Assembly: GCA_002362105.1 (NCBI GenBank)
Contig: DETD01000031.1
Span: forward strand, 292,826 to 356,825
DNA: 64,000 nt
From: Bacteroidales bacterium UBA3297
GTDB lineage: Bacteria; Bacteroidota; Bacteroidia; Bacteroidales; Paludibacteraceae
Direction: 5' to 3'
Shown: piece after piece, positions 36,501-44,903 of the stretch
How the letters are laid out: the number at the start of each line of letters is the position of its first letter
Position numbering within the stretch: the first letter of the stretch is position 1
The notes under the pieces: generated by a model
Told to the model about the DNA's origin: nothing
Seen by the model: only the letters and a program-made list of their open reading frames with translations
Databases searched by the model: none
Translations under genes and position numbers: made by a program

Positions 36501-39500
36501 AGTTGTAGTTGCATCTGGATCCTTTTCGCAATAAGCCACATGGTTTGCAGTCGGCATTGGAGAAGAAGAGACAGTCACAACGACTTTGGTAGTCTCACTT
36601 TCGCAACCGTTCGCATTTATCTGGCTTACATAGTATATATACTCAACATCCTCAGACTGATTAGCATCATAAGGAGGTGTTGGAGGAGTAGTCAACTTGT
36701 TACCAGAAGCATCATACCAAACTAATGTACATCCGGCATCAGGTGTTGCAACAGCAGGATTCTTAGTTACGATATCAACAAACTTACCACCATTGTCAGC
36801 ACCATCACTCTTCAAGTAATTGACAACCAAGTCACCCTTAGGGACATCAACAACCGTTACATTAACTGTAACGCTAACAGGTTCTCCTTTACATTGAGCA
36901 GCAGAAGAAGGTATAGTGTAAGTTTGAACTACAGTATAGAGTGAGCTAGTTGTCATCTCAACATCAGTTACAGGTATTAGCTGTGCTGCGCTCAAAGTTG
37001 CACCACTACCATCAGACCAAATCATACCATCAGCGTCGACATAGATGAACTTAGCTTCATCGCTTGCAAGTTTAACCATCGTAGCCACGCTAGCCGGATT
37101 AGGCTCACCCTTACAATAAGTGGTTTCAGGAACCAATACAGTAGCAGGGTCAACACCTATTACCGTAACTTTGAAGCTAGCCTTTTCACTCTCTGCTCCG
37201 GTAACACTGTTTGTCTGAGACACATAGTATGTATATTCGCCAGGAGCAGTCTCTGCAAAGTCAGGAGCAGATGCGCTACCAGTTCCTTTTTCAGCAGACT
37301 CTGAAGAATACCAATTCAGCAAGTAGTCACTATTCAAGCGAGTAACTCGGCTTGTAAGATCAACCAATTCACCCTTACAAATCACAGTATCACGTGTGTT
37401 TGGTTTTGGTGCGTCGTTTACAGTAACAGTGAAATGTGTAGTATCACTTTCACAACCATCTGCACTAGTCTGGCTTACATAATAAACGTAAGTACCAGGA
37501 ACACTCTTGTCTTGTTTAGGTGCGGTTGTTGAGCCATCGCTCAAATCTTTTTTAGTAAACCAAGTTATAGTACAGCCAGTCGAAGCTGTAGCACCAGGTT
37601 CAACCGTTTCAGAAGCATTTTCCTTCAACATCGAGAGGTCGTTAACCGTTGGTGCGTCAGGAACTTCATTTACTTTAACGGTGATAGTTGAATCCTCGCT
37701 AAGACAGCCAGTAACCGCATCCTTCACCTGCATAGTGTAGGTGTGTTCACCTGCCGTCAGACCTGCCAAGTCAGCAGTAAGAGAAGAAAGGACAGAAGCA
37801 CCAGCCAAATCGCTGCCAGCTTCATTCTTCAAGCTATAAACCTCTAGCTGGCCAAGGTCAACAAACTTGTTTGCAATTTCGTTGATTTCGGTGTCGGAAA
37901 GCTTGCCCTCACAATAAGGATCCACCTCGATAAGAGGAACAGTTGGAACCTTGTTCGCCTTAATCACAATTGTATCGATTACCCAACAAGAGCTAGCCTC
38001 TGGCTTCTCGTTATCACGTATCTTCAAATAATACTTCTGCGATGTGCCTTCTGGAATGTCACTCCACTTTACCTCGATAGAAGACTTAGTAGCCTGCATA
38101 TCTTTCTGGATTGCATCCGCATCGGCCATAGTTGCAGTTTTGAACCATAGAATGTCGAACGAAGCAGCTGGTTCAGACGCTTTAGCGATATTGTCAACGC
38201 TCAAAGTAGTGCTACCTGTTTCACGGCAAAGGAATACAGTATCCTTAACAGGCTCAACAGTAGAAGCAATCTCCACAATGCCATCAGGCTGGTTACATGG
38301 AGGGCAGCCGTATTTTGCAGTCAACTTGATACGTCCGCAGTCATAGTCGGTCAACTTGCCGAACAACACATTTGCATAACACAACTTCTTCGAGCCATTA
38401 GACATAGCTGTATAAGAGTTGGCCGTTGCGCCCATCGCATAAATACCGAATTTTTCGGAGTCGATGACTGGGGTTGTGAACTCAGGAGAGTTTTCCTTTT
38501 GGGCAGGAGCATCAAACTCATACACGGTGCAGTTACCCTTGAAGTTCATACCAAGAATGTAACGCACACCACGGGCAGGGCTTCCTGGCAAACGAACGTC
38601 GCACTTAACAGTGCACAAATTAGGTCCTGAAGCGTCAACTGTAAACGTCTGCGTTTTTCCAGTCCAAAATACATCACCAACCACATAGATGCCATTTGTA
38701 TTCTTTGCCGCCAAATAGACCACAGGAGTCACAGTGATTTCAGTTTCTCCCGAATAACTTTTTGCAGCAATGTCAAACGATTTCAAGTCGGCATCAGAGT
38801 AAGCGTCAATCAACAAGCCATACGATTGGAAGGATCCTCCTGTTTTAAACAAAGAACCCTTTTCATCTTTATAAAGGTAGGTTTCAAAAGATGTGATATC
38901 CTCTAACCATATTGTATAAGTCGTATCTTTACTTTCCTCGTCCTTATTGTCGTGTACCTCTGTCTTTCCAATCTTGTCACCGGTCACACAGAACTTGATT
39001 GGTGCGCTACCGCCATTTGCAGAATATTGGTCAAGCGTATCCTTGCTGGTTTCAGTAGAGAACACAGCAAAAGTGGCCTTCTGCTTAGCGGTGTAGAAAT
39101 CAGAGTTCACGGCGAACTCGTAGCAAATCATATCAGAAGCGGCAGGCGAAAGCGGATCTGCCACGCAGTTCATAGAAGTGATGACGGTATCGATTGGCAT
39201 CATCATATCCGATACTGTAATAGTGGTAGAATCTGGGTCACAAGCGTCACAAGGAATGTTCAGACCGATGTATTCAACTTTCACCTTATATTCACCCGGT
39301 TCGGTCACAAATATCGATTCTTTGTTGAACTTGTCCGCCAAACGGGTTGCATCAGGGTCATCTTTCGTTGAGGTGTTCAACACTTTTCCGTTGTACCACC
39401 AAGTCACATAATAACGTTCTTCCTTTCCTTTAGGTACCACGAAGCCGCAATCTAATTCAATCTCTTCGCCCGGACACTTAATTCTGTCAATCATAAAGAC

Positions 39501-40856
39501 GGTAGGGCAGTTATCCTGAATTTCACAAGGAATGGTTGTCAGTTTTGTCAAACAGTTATAAGATTTGGCCGAGCCGCCTGTACCGGTCTGTCCCAAATCG
39601 TTCAAACCCCATACATAGTACTCGTCCTTATCGTTGACCATAAAATCGAAGTTATCGCCTCGTGAGATGTTCACCGCATTGTCAACCAAAGGTCCAGGTT
39701 TTCCACTGGCATCGCAATAACGAGCAAGGACAGGCAGCACGCCTTGTGCACCAGAAGACCATTTCTTTGCAGTAGCGGCATCAACAGGTGCCACACCACC
39801 ATTTCCTTCATCACATCCCCAGTAAACGAGATAACCTTCCTTAGTAACCGCAGCGCCATGACCACGGCCACCAATCACCTCCTTCACATCGGTAAGATAT
39901 TCTTCACCCGATATAGTGCCATACTCACCAGAACTAACTCGGAGTGCGCCATAGTGTGTCAAGCCCTGTTTCTGCTGACCGGTTGAGCCTCCCCAACCAC
40001 CATTACCCCACGACCACACATAGCCGTCGCCAGTAACGGCGAAACCACAGACGTCGCCAGCGGCAGACATACGGATGTCGGTCAAAGGTGTTCCATCTTC
40101 CTCTTTTACGACAGGCGTAGCATACGTTGTAGTGGTCACTTTACCACCACCATTCCAAGGGCCAATACCATAAAGGCTACCATCGGAAGTACGGATCAGA
40201 AGGTTGTCGTCACCACCAGAAATGTGGGTTACGTTAGTCAAATCTTTGCCATCTTTTGTCTTGATATAAGAAGGTTCTGTTGCAGCAGCTCCGGTCTTTG
40301 CGTTCCAGGTACCTTTTCCCCAACCGACAACACGACCATCGTTCATAATGGCGAAACCTGAGTTGGTAGAAGCCGCAATATAAACCACGCCACCCAAATA
40401 GTCGCCACCTGGCTGACCATCGACAGTGTAACCTGGCGTTTCACCCTTCAAGACAGGGACAGGATATTCAACAATATTTCCCGCATTAGCACCCTGTCCG
40501 CAGCCAGATTGTTGGTTGTCGCCCCAGGCATAAACCACCTTATGGCAAGACAATGCCAAGTTAAATGCACCAGAACCCGAGGTCACCTGACTAAAAGTAA
40601 GGTTACCCGACTTCACACGGCTTGGCGTGGTAACATAATCCTTTGTAGCATTAGCTCCCTCCGCTCCGGCTGGGTCGATACCCAAAAGCGGGCCGCCGAT
40701 AGTCTTGTCCATGTTATTACCCCAAGTGTACAGGTAACCCTGCGCACATATAATGAGGCCATGGTCATTACCTCCCGAAATAGTCATACTTTGGGAGAAT
40801 GCATTCGTCGCCAGCAATGTTAGCAGCGAACATGCAGATATTAAGCGTTTTATCAT
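33591..40856 (-). CDS. Giant T9SS-secreted RCC1-repeat/Ig-like surface protein
   Basis: A 2,421-residue protein. Residues 1-21 are a signal peptide (SLLTLLATNAFSQ). Residues about 25-440 hold RCC1-type repeats (ISGGNDHGLIICAQGYLYTWGN, VYAWGDN, VVGWGKG, YVWSWGNGGWGG, YYVWGLNDLGQTG), predicting a beta-propeller. Then come long runs of Ig-like_CHU_C-type modules with the signature TYxYYVSQTxxxGCES (several copies near 1130-1520) and further Ig-like modules. The last 92 residues (IISPNGDGVNDRF ... FTGHFTLMRQ) are a gliding-motility-associated CHU_C, type B T9SS sorting domain. It should be exported and surface-bound and act as an adhesin or matrix protein (inference). It is transcribed alone. Confidence 0.9.
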   Translation of the reverse strand: MIKRLISACSLLTLLATNAFSQSMTISGGNDHGLIICAQGYLYTWGNNMDKTIGGPLLGIDPAGAEGANATKDYVTTPSRVKSGNLTFSQVTSGSGAFNLALSCHKVVYAWGDNQQSGCGQGANAGNIVEYPVPVLKGETPGYTVDGQPGGDYLGGVVYIAASTNSGFAIMNDGRVVGWGKGTWNAKTGAAATEPSYIKTKDGKDLTNVTHISGGDDNLLIRTSDGSLYGIGPWNGGGKVTTTTYATPVVKEEDGTPLTDIRMSAAGDVCGFAVTGDGYVWSWGNGGWGGSTGQQKQGLTHYGALRVSSGEYGTISGEEYLTDVKEVIGGRGHGAAVTKEGYLVYWGCDEGNGGVAPVDAATAKKWSSGAQGVLPVLARYCDASGKPGPLVDNAVNISRGDNFDFMVNDKDEYYVWGLNDLGQTGTGGSAKSYNCLTKLTTIPCEIQDNCPTVFMIDRIKCPGEEIELDCGFVVPKGKEERYYVTWWYNGKVLNTSTKDDPDATRLADKFNKESIFVTEPGEYKVKVEYIGLNIPCDACDPDSTTITVSDMMMPIDTVITSMNCVADPLSPAASDMICYEFAVNSDFYTAKQKATFAVFSTETSKDTLDQYSANGGSAPIKFCVTGDKIGKTEVHDNKDEESKDTTYTIWLEDITSFETYLYKDEKGSLFKTGGSFQSYGLLIDAYSDADLKSFDIAAKSYSGETEITVTPVVYLAAKNTNGIYVVGDVFWTGKTQTFTVDASGPNLCTVKCDVRLPGSPARGVRYILGMNFKGNCTVYEFDAPAQKENSPEFTTPVIDSEKFGIYAMGATANSYTAMSNGSKKLCYANVLFGKLTDYDCGRIKLTAKYGCPPCNQPDGIVEIASTVEPVKDTVFLCRETGSTTLSVDNIAKASEPAASFDILWFKTATMADADAIQKDMQATKSSIEVKWSDIPEGTSQKYYLKIRDNEKPEASSCWVIDTIVIKANKVPTVPLIEVDPYCEGKLSDTEINEIANKFVDLGQLEVYSLKNEAGSDLAGASVLSSLTADLAGLTAGEHTYTMQVKDAVTGCLSEDSTITVKVNEVPDAPTVNDLSMLKENASETVEPGATASTGCTITWFTKKDLSDGSTTAPKQDKSVPGTYVYYVSQTSADGCESDTTHFTVTVNDAPKPNTRDTVICKGELVDLTSRVTRLNSDYLLNWYSSESAEKGTGSASAPDFAETAPGEYTYYVSQTNSVTGAESEKASFKVTVIGVDPATVLVPETTYCKGEPNPASVATMVKLASDEAKFIYVDADGMIWSDGSGATLSAAQLIPVTDVEMTTSSLYTVVQTYTIPSSAAQCKGEPVSVTVNVTVVDVPKGDLVVNYLKSDGADNGGKFVDIVTKNPAVATPDAGCTLVWYDASGNKLTTPPTPPYDANQSEDVEYIYYVSQINANGCESETTKVVVTVSSSPMPTANHVAYCEKDPDATTTALTANIQTTGTGNDSESDYELVWYGETNPNELSNAQKEALESTMAPFPSNTITDGSAKQVFSYYVAQKNIHTGAVSRAIAVCDTVYAAPVLVTNNPSPVCEPATVDLSSKEIWKDAVPQNWVMAWLDESQQNPVGEPTEIKQSGTFYAQAYFNVQGKQCMSNLAEINVEVHYIRGLSIEGSNTTCPGTGVDLTAVYDEINPSAQAMFKWSSAGAGDNPAPIKSEIYTTPDLAGPAGNTYTYNLTASAGACVDIPGGNHLITIGDGPVEGSAKITEEGNEGSTTETVTVKGLVFYSCGNPITIDLSGVTKSEGEFDWTLGGGSVNKGDTYTIAEPSNATYHIEYVNNCKTGFDIQIINIPVKVVSTNSPTEVCEGQDFSAELTVSCVENTYKISWFQDGTELVGQSDRLLSFSPATPENNGVYSYKVTNRGCTAEGEIAQGEAVKVKPYIEFSVEKEYIVRNGDPLSVPLSITVPTAGEPSNIDWTEGGVTFASGNPLSLSAVTADHNFKVVLSDPDFCDAEGSVVVRKDARLKLDVQLDDQMCASDFRELVIDTTGTGKFIYHERMQLYIVETIDGVDKKIEGGWSWSNNLLRYTVKPKSDAVYTVYFIYREGEQEEQKEVVKKTLKVLPPIEIVLPEGLKLCGDGENNFEVELESVTPAGTLVTWDDDESIVSGRDGNSITINPEFDVTASSNSFYKSYTLRASYSICSEVTKTVAVRVDRPLTGEIVGPEIICEGSVATIDASSYAAETYLWTSTDDTVFLAKYPDGANMAAIPVRPDYSSTYNVAMTRGECSAEDSWSVIVSETPEIVSVDSMGYHSRSVQVSGGATPYTYFVKDVTPAPTTESTIDNLPFGIHTVVVVDNAGCSTAGNFNVVSPGIVIPKIISPNGDGVNDRFITTIIQEAYPNAKISIFDRYGKKMAEYKGADEGWDGTYNGKPMKSTDYWYEIEVKEKDFQKVFTGHFTLMRQ

Positions 40857-40901
40857 AATACTAAATTTTATTCTACCCTATTATAGATAATGTCTAACGT
40901 G

Positions 40902-40909
40902 CAAATATA
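40902..40909 (-). promoter_or_regulatory. Promoter -7 element of the giant surface-protein gene
   Basis: Minus-strand TATATTTG, an exact TAnnTTTG match, giving a leader of about 40 bases. Confidence 0.5.
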
Positions 40910-41035
40910 AAAAACGATAAGCAAATGTTAAAACAAACATAAGAAAAAAATGCCAATTTCAGTTAGTTACAGCAAAAAACTTTCGGGAAACGCCATAGTT
41001 GTCAGGCTAAACAAACGTCTTTCCTTCCTAAAGAC

Positions 41036-41064
41036 AAAAAAAGCACTCCTTTCTTTGGGAGTGC
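41036..41064 (-). terminator. Terminator after the DUF4924 gene
   Basis: On the minus strand GCACTCC and GGAGTGC pair around an eight-base loop, followed by seven T. It ends the sugar-transferase operon. Confidence 0.9.
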
Positions 41065-41080
41065 CTAGTATAAAGCTATG

Positions 41081-41629
41081 CTATTCAAGTTCCAGTTCGT
41101 CGTTTTCGTCCTTTCTATACAGGTCGGAAAGAACAGCCAAGAAACGGCTGACTTGCGACACTGCGGCTAACGTGCCCTCCGATATCTCTCGCTTCTGCAA
41201 ACGCAACAACAATATATCGTACATCATATTCAATGCGAGTTCCACATCATTGACTTCCGCCGACACACACGATTTCTGTCTGAACTCGACCAGACAAGGG
41301 AGCAAATTAAAGAACAGCACATTGTAATCGACATGTTTAGGAGACCTTAACAACGCCAAATGTAGTTCATCTATATCGTTAACCACATTTTTTACAATCT
41401 GAATATGTCCTTTTTCCGTCACATGTTCTTCCTGCATCATATTTATAATGTCGGAGTACCATGTCCGCATTTGTTTTTTTACCTCTTCGGGCTGCTCAAA
41501 CTTATCAATAATAGTCGATTGTATAATTTCAATATCGAAGTGGCTGGCGCGTATCAAATCTTCAACCTGCCACATATACAGAACATATTCTGCGATGTTC
41601 TCTTTCTTTTTCTGACGAGCAATAATCAT
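41081..41629 (-). CDS. DUF4924 family protein
   Basis: A 182-residue soluble, helical protein. The N-terminus MIIARQKKKENIAEYVLYMWQVEDLIRA is the conserved opening of DUF4924, a Bacteroidales family with no known function. The acidic tail (DENDELELE) is variable. It starts nine bases after the WG-repeat lipoprotein gene, so it is co-transcribed with it and with the sugar transferase. Confidence 0.85.
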   Translation of the reverse strand: MIIARQKKKENIAEYVLYMWQVEDLIRASHFDIEIIQSTIIDKFEQPEEVKKQMRTWYSDIINMMQEEHVTEKGHIQIVKNVVNDIDELHLALLRSPKHVDYNVLFFNLLPCLVEFRQKSCVSAEVNDVELALNMMYDILLLRLQKREISEGTLAAVSQVSRFLAVLSDLYRKDENDELELE

Positions 41630-41638
41630 AGTATAAAT

Positions 41639-42202
41639 TTAAAATCCGTGAAGTTCTCCTTCCTCATCAATCCAAAACGTGCTAGTCGGACTTGTATACA
41701 CATAAGTGCCAACTTTTTCTTCCCATGCCCGGTGAAACACAGGATTACGGAGGTATCTGCCATCTTTTCCGATGACGCCCCAACGTTCATTTCCAGTAAT
41801 AGTACCCGCATCGCCGCCATCGGTAGCATCCACTCTTTCTGAAGCCGGCACAACAGCAGCAACAGAGCCAGAGAAAGGAGTCGCAAACAAGAAGGAAGGC
41901 GGTATCTGGATATTCCCCATTTCGTTAGCAAAGCCAACACTTCCATCTTCACCGACAATACGTATCATGCCACTTTGGAAATGGTCAGGACGGGACGAAC
42001 CTGCCTGAACATAAACGGTAGCCACAACCGAATCATTCGGCGCAACCAGCACCCATTCTCCCTTATTCGCTTCGACTACCCTTGCAGAAGTTTTGTTCTT
42101 GTGCATTTCCGAATTTGAGACAGGGCGCATCGCAGTTTGCCTACTAGAGCCACACCCGCACAGCAGAGGTAGCAACAACAAACAAAGGAGATACTTACAC
42201 AT
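41639..42202 (-). CDS. WG-repeat lipoprotein
   Basis: A 187-residue lipoprotein. Its signal peptide ends in LPLLCGCGSS, with Cys17 as the probable lipidated residue. Two segments, SVGFANEMGNIQIPPSF (about 107-123) and ERWGVIGKDGRYLRNPVF (about 158-175), resemble WG repeats, short beta hairpins usually found in surface-exposed repeat proteins. Here the repeats are few and imperfect. The partners are the sugar-phosphate transferase upstream (12 bases) and DUF4924 downstream. The function is unknown. Confidence 0.7.
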   Translation of the reverse strand: MCKYLLCLLLLPLLCGCGSSRQTAMRPVSNSEMHKNKTSARVVEANKGEWVLVAPNDSVVATVYVQAGSSRPDHFQSGMIRIVGEDGSVGFANEMGNIQIPPSFLFATPFSGSVAAVVPASERVDATDGGDAGTITGNERWGVIGKDGRYLRNPVFHRAWEEKVGTYVYTSPTSTFWIDEEGELHGF

Positions 42203-42214
42203 ATATAATACTAA

Positions 42215-43633
42215 TTAGTATGCGTTTTCCTCTCCCTTTATCATATTCCAGACAGTCAGGAAAATAATGTGTAAATCAAGAGCGAAAGACCAGTTCTCGA
42301 TGTACCACACATCACGCTTAACACGACCTTCCATCTGTTCCAACGTCTGAGTTTCCCCACGGAAGCCTGTCACCTGGGCCCATCCGGTAATGCCAGGTTT
42401 TGCCCAGTGACGCAACATATACTTGTCAATCAGTTCCGAATACATCTCAGTATGCTTCAACATATGCGGACGCGGACCCACAATACTCATGTCGCCAATA
42501 AAAACGTTAATAAACTGTGGCATTTCATCAAGGTTCGTCTTACGCATAAATGCACCTATTTTGGAAACTCGAGAATCGTTCTTTGTGGCTTGCACCGTAT
42601 CGGCTTCTTTGTTCACGTGCATTGAGCGGAACTTTATACAATAGAAATCGCGTCCATTTTCTCCAGTTCTCTTTTGACGGAAGAAAATCGGTCCTGGCGA
42701 CGTCAACTTGATAATAGTTCCCAAAACGACGAACAATATAGGGAATATCGTCACCAAGAAAATGCCAGAGAAAAAGATGTCAAAAAGACGTTTTGCCACC
42801 CGGTTCCCAAATTTATGCAAAGGTTCCAACCGAAGAGAAACCAAAGGGATTTCCTCCAAGAAAGTCAATTCGACCTTTTTCTCAATAAAACGGCGGAAAT
42901 CAGGAACTATCAAACAACGTATAAAGTTTTGTTCAGCATATCGGATTATATTCACCGCCTTTCTGTCATCACCAGCAGGCAACGCACAATACACGACACG
43001 CACATCATTGTCTGTAATATACTGGTTCACATCAGAAAGTTTGCCCTTTACCAGTTCCGCTGGCACCTTATAATTTTCAGGCTCCCTATCATCGAAAAAA
43101 CCCATAAATTTATAGCCATACGAAATATTGGTAACCAACTGGTTATAAACTTGGTTTGCTATGCTACCCGCACCCAGGACAACTACTTTTTTTGTATTGC
43201 CGCCATGACTTCGGTACGACTTCAGCACCAACCGGAGGAAGACCCTCCAAATAGAGAGGGCCGCAAACATCCACAACGAATATATAAGCAAGAACGTCAG
43301 TGATATGTCTATTTTCAACAGATATAAAGCCGTCAGCATAACGACAAATTGAAGAGTGCTTATCTTCAACGTGTTCTTCAAGATACTCTCAATAAACACC
43401 GAGCGTTTATCAAGAACAATCCCCACCCACGAAAGAGCCAGTAAATAAGACAGGTTTGCAATAATGAAAACAGTGCGGACACGGTCTTCATACAATTCAG
43501 TTCCCCGCAAAGCGTGCATCGCATTGGGGAACATAAACATCAGCAGGTAAAGGAAAGCGCTAACTAGGCACAACTCGCCGACAATCACACCTGCCTTTAT
43601 ATAAAGACTATCGTAATCGTGAAAATCCCTCAT
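42215..43633 (-). CDS. Undecaprenyl-phosphate sugar phosphotransferase (WcaJ/EpsE type)
   Basis: A 472-residue polyprenyl-phosphate hexose-1-phosphate transferase that starts an exopolysaccharide or capsule repeat unit on undecaprenyl phosphate. Four N-terminal membrane helices are followed by a CoA-binding-like domain (KKVVVLGAGSIANQVYNQL). The C-terminal Bac_transf domain has TSPGPIFFRQKRTGENGR, FRSMHVNKEADT, TNLDEMPQFINVFIGDMSIVGPRP and PGITGWAQVTGFRGET. No other capsule synthesis genes lie beside it, so its polymer is made from genes elsewhere. A TAACTTTG promoter element sits about 90 bases upstream. Confidence 0.93.
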   Translation of the reverse strand: MRDFHDYDSLYIKAGVIVGELCLVSAFLYLLMFMFPNAMHALRGTELYEDRVRTVFIIANLSYLLALSWVGIVLDKRSVFIESILKNTLKISTLQFVVMLTALYLLKIDISLTFLLIYSLWMFAALSIWRVFLRLVLKSYRSHGGNTKKVVVLGAGSIANQVYNQLVTNISYGYKFMGFFDDREPENYKVPAELVKGKLSDVNQYITDNDVRVVYCALPAGDDRKAVNIIRYAEQNFIRCLIVPDFRRFIEKKVELTFLEEIPLVSLRLEPLHKFGNRVAKRLFDIFFSGIFLVTIFPILFVVLGTIIKLTSPGPIFFRQKRTGENGRDFYCIKFRSMHVNKEADTVQATKNDSRVSKIGAFMRKTNLDEMPQFINVFIGDMSIVGPRPHMLKHTEMYSELIDKYMLRHWAKPGITGWAQVTGFRGETQTLEQMEGRVKRDVWYIENWSFALDLHIIFLTVWNMIKGEENAY

Positions 43634-43726
43634 TTTAACAACAGCTTATAAAAGAACCCTCAAAAGGGAACCAAATAAATGACAAATAAACAGAATGCAC
43701 AAAACCGAAACGAATTTGCGCAAATG

Positions 43727-43734
43727 CAAAGTTA
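43727..43734 (-). promoter_or_regulatory. Promoter -7 element of the sugar-transferase operon
   Basis: Minus-strand TAACTTTG, an exact TAnnTTTG match, giving a leader of close to 90 bases before the first gene. No -33 TTG at normal spacing. Confidence 0.5.
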
Positions 43735-43787
43735 GTAAAAAAATGCCGCATCCAGCACATCCAAATCACAAGAAAAATTAATTGTTT

Positions 43788-44480
43788 TCATGCCTTATGT
43801 CCGGTGTATTCAACGAATGTACGCACCTCTTCTGCGACCCAACGAAGTTGCATATTGTCAGTAGAAGCCAATCTATCAACAACAGCCATCACCTTTTCAC
43901 TTTGACTATCATAAAGTCCCAACTGCTTCAAGAAATTAGAAACAGCCCTTGTCACCGTTGGCTTATTCGCCGCCAAGTCTACATCTACCCTGTCGAATAA
44001 TACCTTATAAAAGGAAGGAAGTTCAGTGCCATTCTCCAGCAAACGGGCACCTAACAAATAGGCTGTTTCCACCGAAAATTTAGCGTCTTTCGACAAGCAC
44101 CCTACCACAAGCTCCACAGCGCAGTCCAATGCCCCCAGAACACCGCGGCATGCGAACTCCACCAATTCCATTTCCTGCATACCCTCTATTAACGAATACG
44201 CTTCCTGTTCATCAAGTTCTCCAGCCGGCATTAGTAGGAGAGAGAGAAGCATGGTCTCCCTATAACCGATATTCCACAGGCAGAACGCCAACTTTTTATT
44301 AGGTTGATACTGCCTTGCTATATTACGTAACGCAACATACGACACGCCATAATTCTTTTTGTAAGCCATCTGTCCCATTTGGTAAGAGGCCATACCATTC
44401 TGTTCGCCTTGAATAGCCAGTTTAATTTCATCCAACTCGTTTTTTAGTTCGGCATCGAAAGGGAAAAAGACACGTTCCAT
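43788..44480 (-). CDS. AlkD-like DNA alkylation repair protein (HEAT-like)
   Basis: A 230-residue helical protein from the Met of MERVFFPFDAELKNELDEIK. YKKNYGVSYVALRNIARQY followed by LAFCLWNIGYRETMLLSLLLMP is the recognisable core of the AlkD/DNA_alkylation family, HEAT-like glycosylases that remove alkylated purines. I could not confirm the catalytic Trp/Asp/Arg set, so it may be a non-enzymatic relative. A promoter (TTG-N20-TAATTTTG) at 44502-44532 sits just upstream of this Met and downstream of the first in-frame Met, which decides the start. Confidence 0.72.
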   Translation of the reverse strand: MERVFFPFDAELKNELDEIKLAIQGEQNGMASYQMGQMAYKKNYGVSYVALRNIARQYQPNKKLAFCLWNIGYRETMLLSLLLMPAGELDEQEAYSLIEGMQEMELVEFACRGVLGALDCAVELVVGCLSKDAKFSVETAYLLGARLLENGTELPSFYKVLFDRVDVDLAANKPTVTRAVSNFLKQLGLYDSQSEKVMAVVDRLASTDNMQLRWVAEEVRTFVEYTGHKA

Positions 44481-44501
44481 ACAAAGTTTCTTTATTTTCC
44501 A

Positions 44502-44532
44502 CAAAATTACGTCTTTACACAAACAGATGCAA
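44502..44532 (-). promoter_or_regulatory. Promoter of the AlkD-like gene
   Basis: Minus-strand TTG (44530-44532), 20-base spacer, TAATTTTG (44502-44509), leader of about 15-20 bases. Confidence 0.6.
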
Positions 44533-44618
44533 ACCTACACTAACAAAGCCCGCACTTCTTCTACCAACTACACAGCGAACGAAAGTTCAACTACAGAAGA
44601 AAAATATGGTACAAGGTG

Positions 44619-44649
44619 TTGCAGAGTTCGCAAAATATATATAACTTTG
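44619..44649 (+). promoter_or_regulatory. Promoter of tRNA-His
   Basis: TTG at 44619-44621, 20-base spacer and TAACTTTG at 44642-44649, an exact match in elements and spacing, 18 bases before the tRNA. Confidence 0.7.
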
Positions 44650-44666
44650 CAACGCAAAACAAAAAT

Positions 44667-44741
44667 GGTGGGTTTAGCTCAGTTGGTTAGAGCGTCGGAT
44701 TGTGGTCCCGAAGGTCGTGGGTTCGATCCCCATACCCCACC
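44667..44741 (+). tRNA. tRNA-His (anticodon GTG)
   Basis: A cloverleaf can be folded: D arm GCTC...GAGC, anticodon loop TTGTGGT with anticodon GTG, T arm GTGGG-TTCGATC-CCCAT, and an acceptor stem from 44668 to 44740. The G at 44667 faces C at 44741, which fits the extra G(-1) that marks tRNA-His. Two mismatches are seen: the sixth acceptor pair (T-C) and the last anticodon-stem pair (A-C). CCA is not encoded. A terminator follows closely. Confidence 0.9.
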
Positions 44742-44758
44742 CTTTTAAAGGTTTCCGG

Positions 44759-44787
44759 GCGTCATTTGAAAAAATGACGCTTTTTTT
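44759..44787 (+). terminator. Terminator after tRNA-His
   Basis: GCGTCATT and AATGACGC pair in an eight-base stem with a six-base loop, followed by seven T. Confidence 0.92.
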
Positions 44788-44867
44788 ATGCCCTTTTGTG
44801 GAATTTGGTCTGACATTTGCAACAATATTATATAAGAGGATGTAAACAAAACCTCGACTATTATTGC

Positions 44868-44875
44868 TATTTTTG
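44868..44875 (+). promoter_or_regulatory. Promoter -7 element of the carboxynorspermidine dehydrogenase gene
   Basis: TATTTTTG, an exact TAnnTTTG match, giving a leader of about 25 bases. No TTG at the -33 distance was seen. Confidence 0.5.
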
Positions 44876-44903
44876 TATAACAACTTAAACAGGTTATTAG
44901 AAA

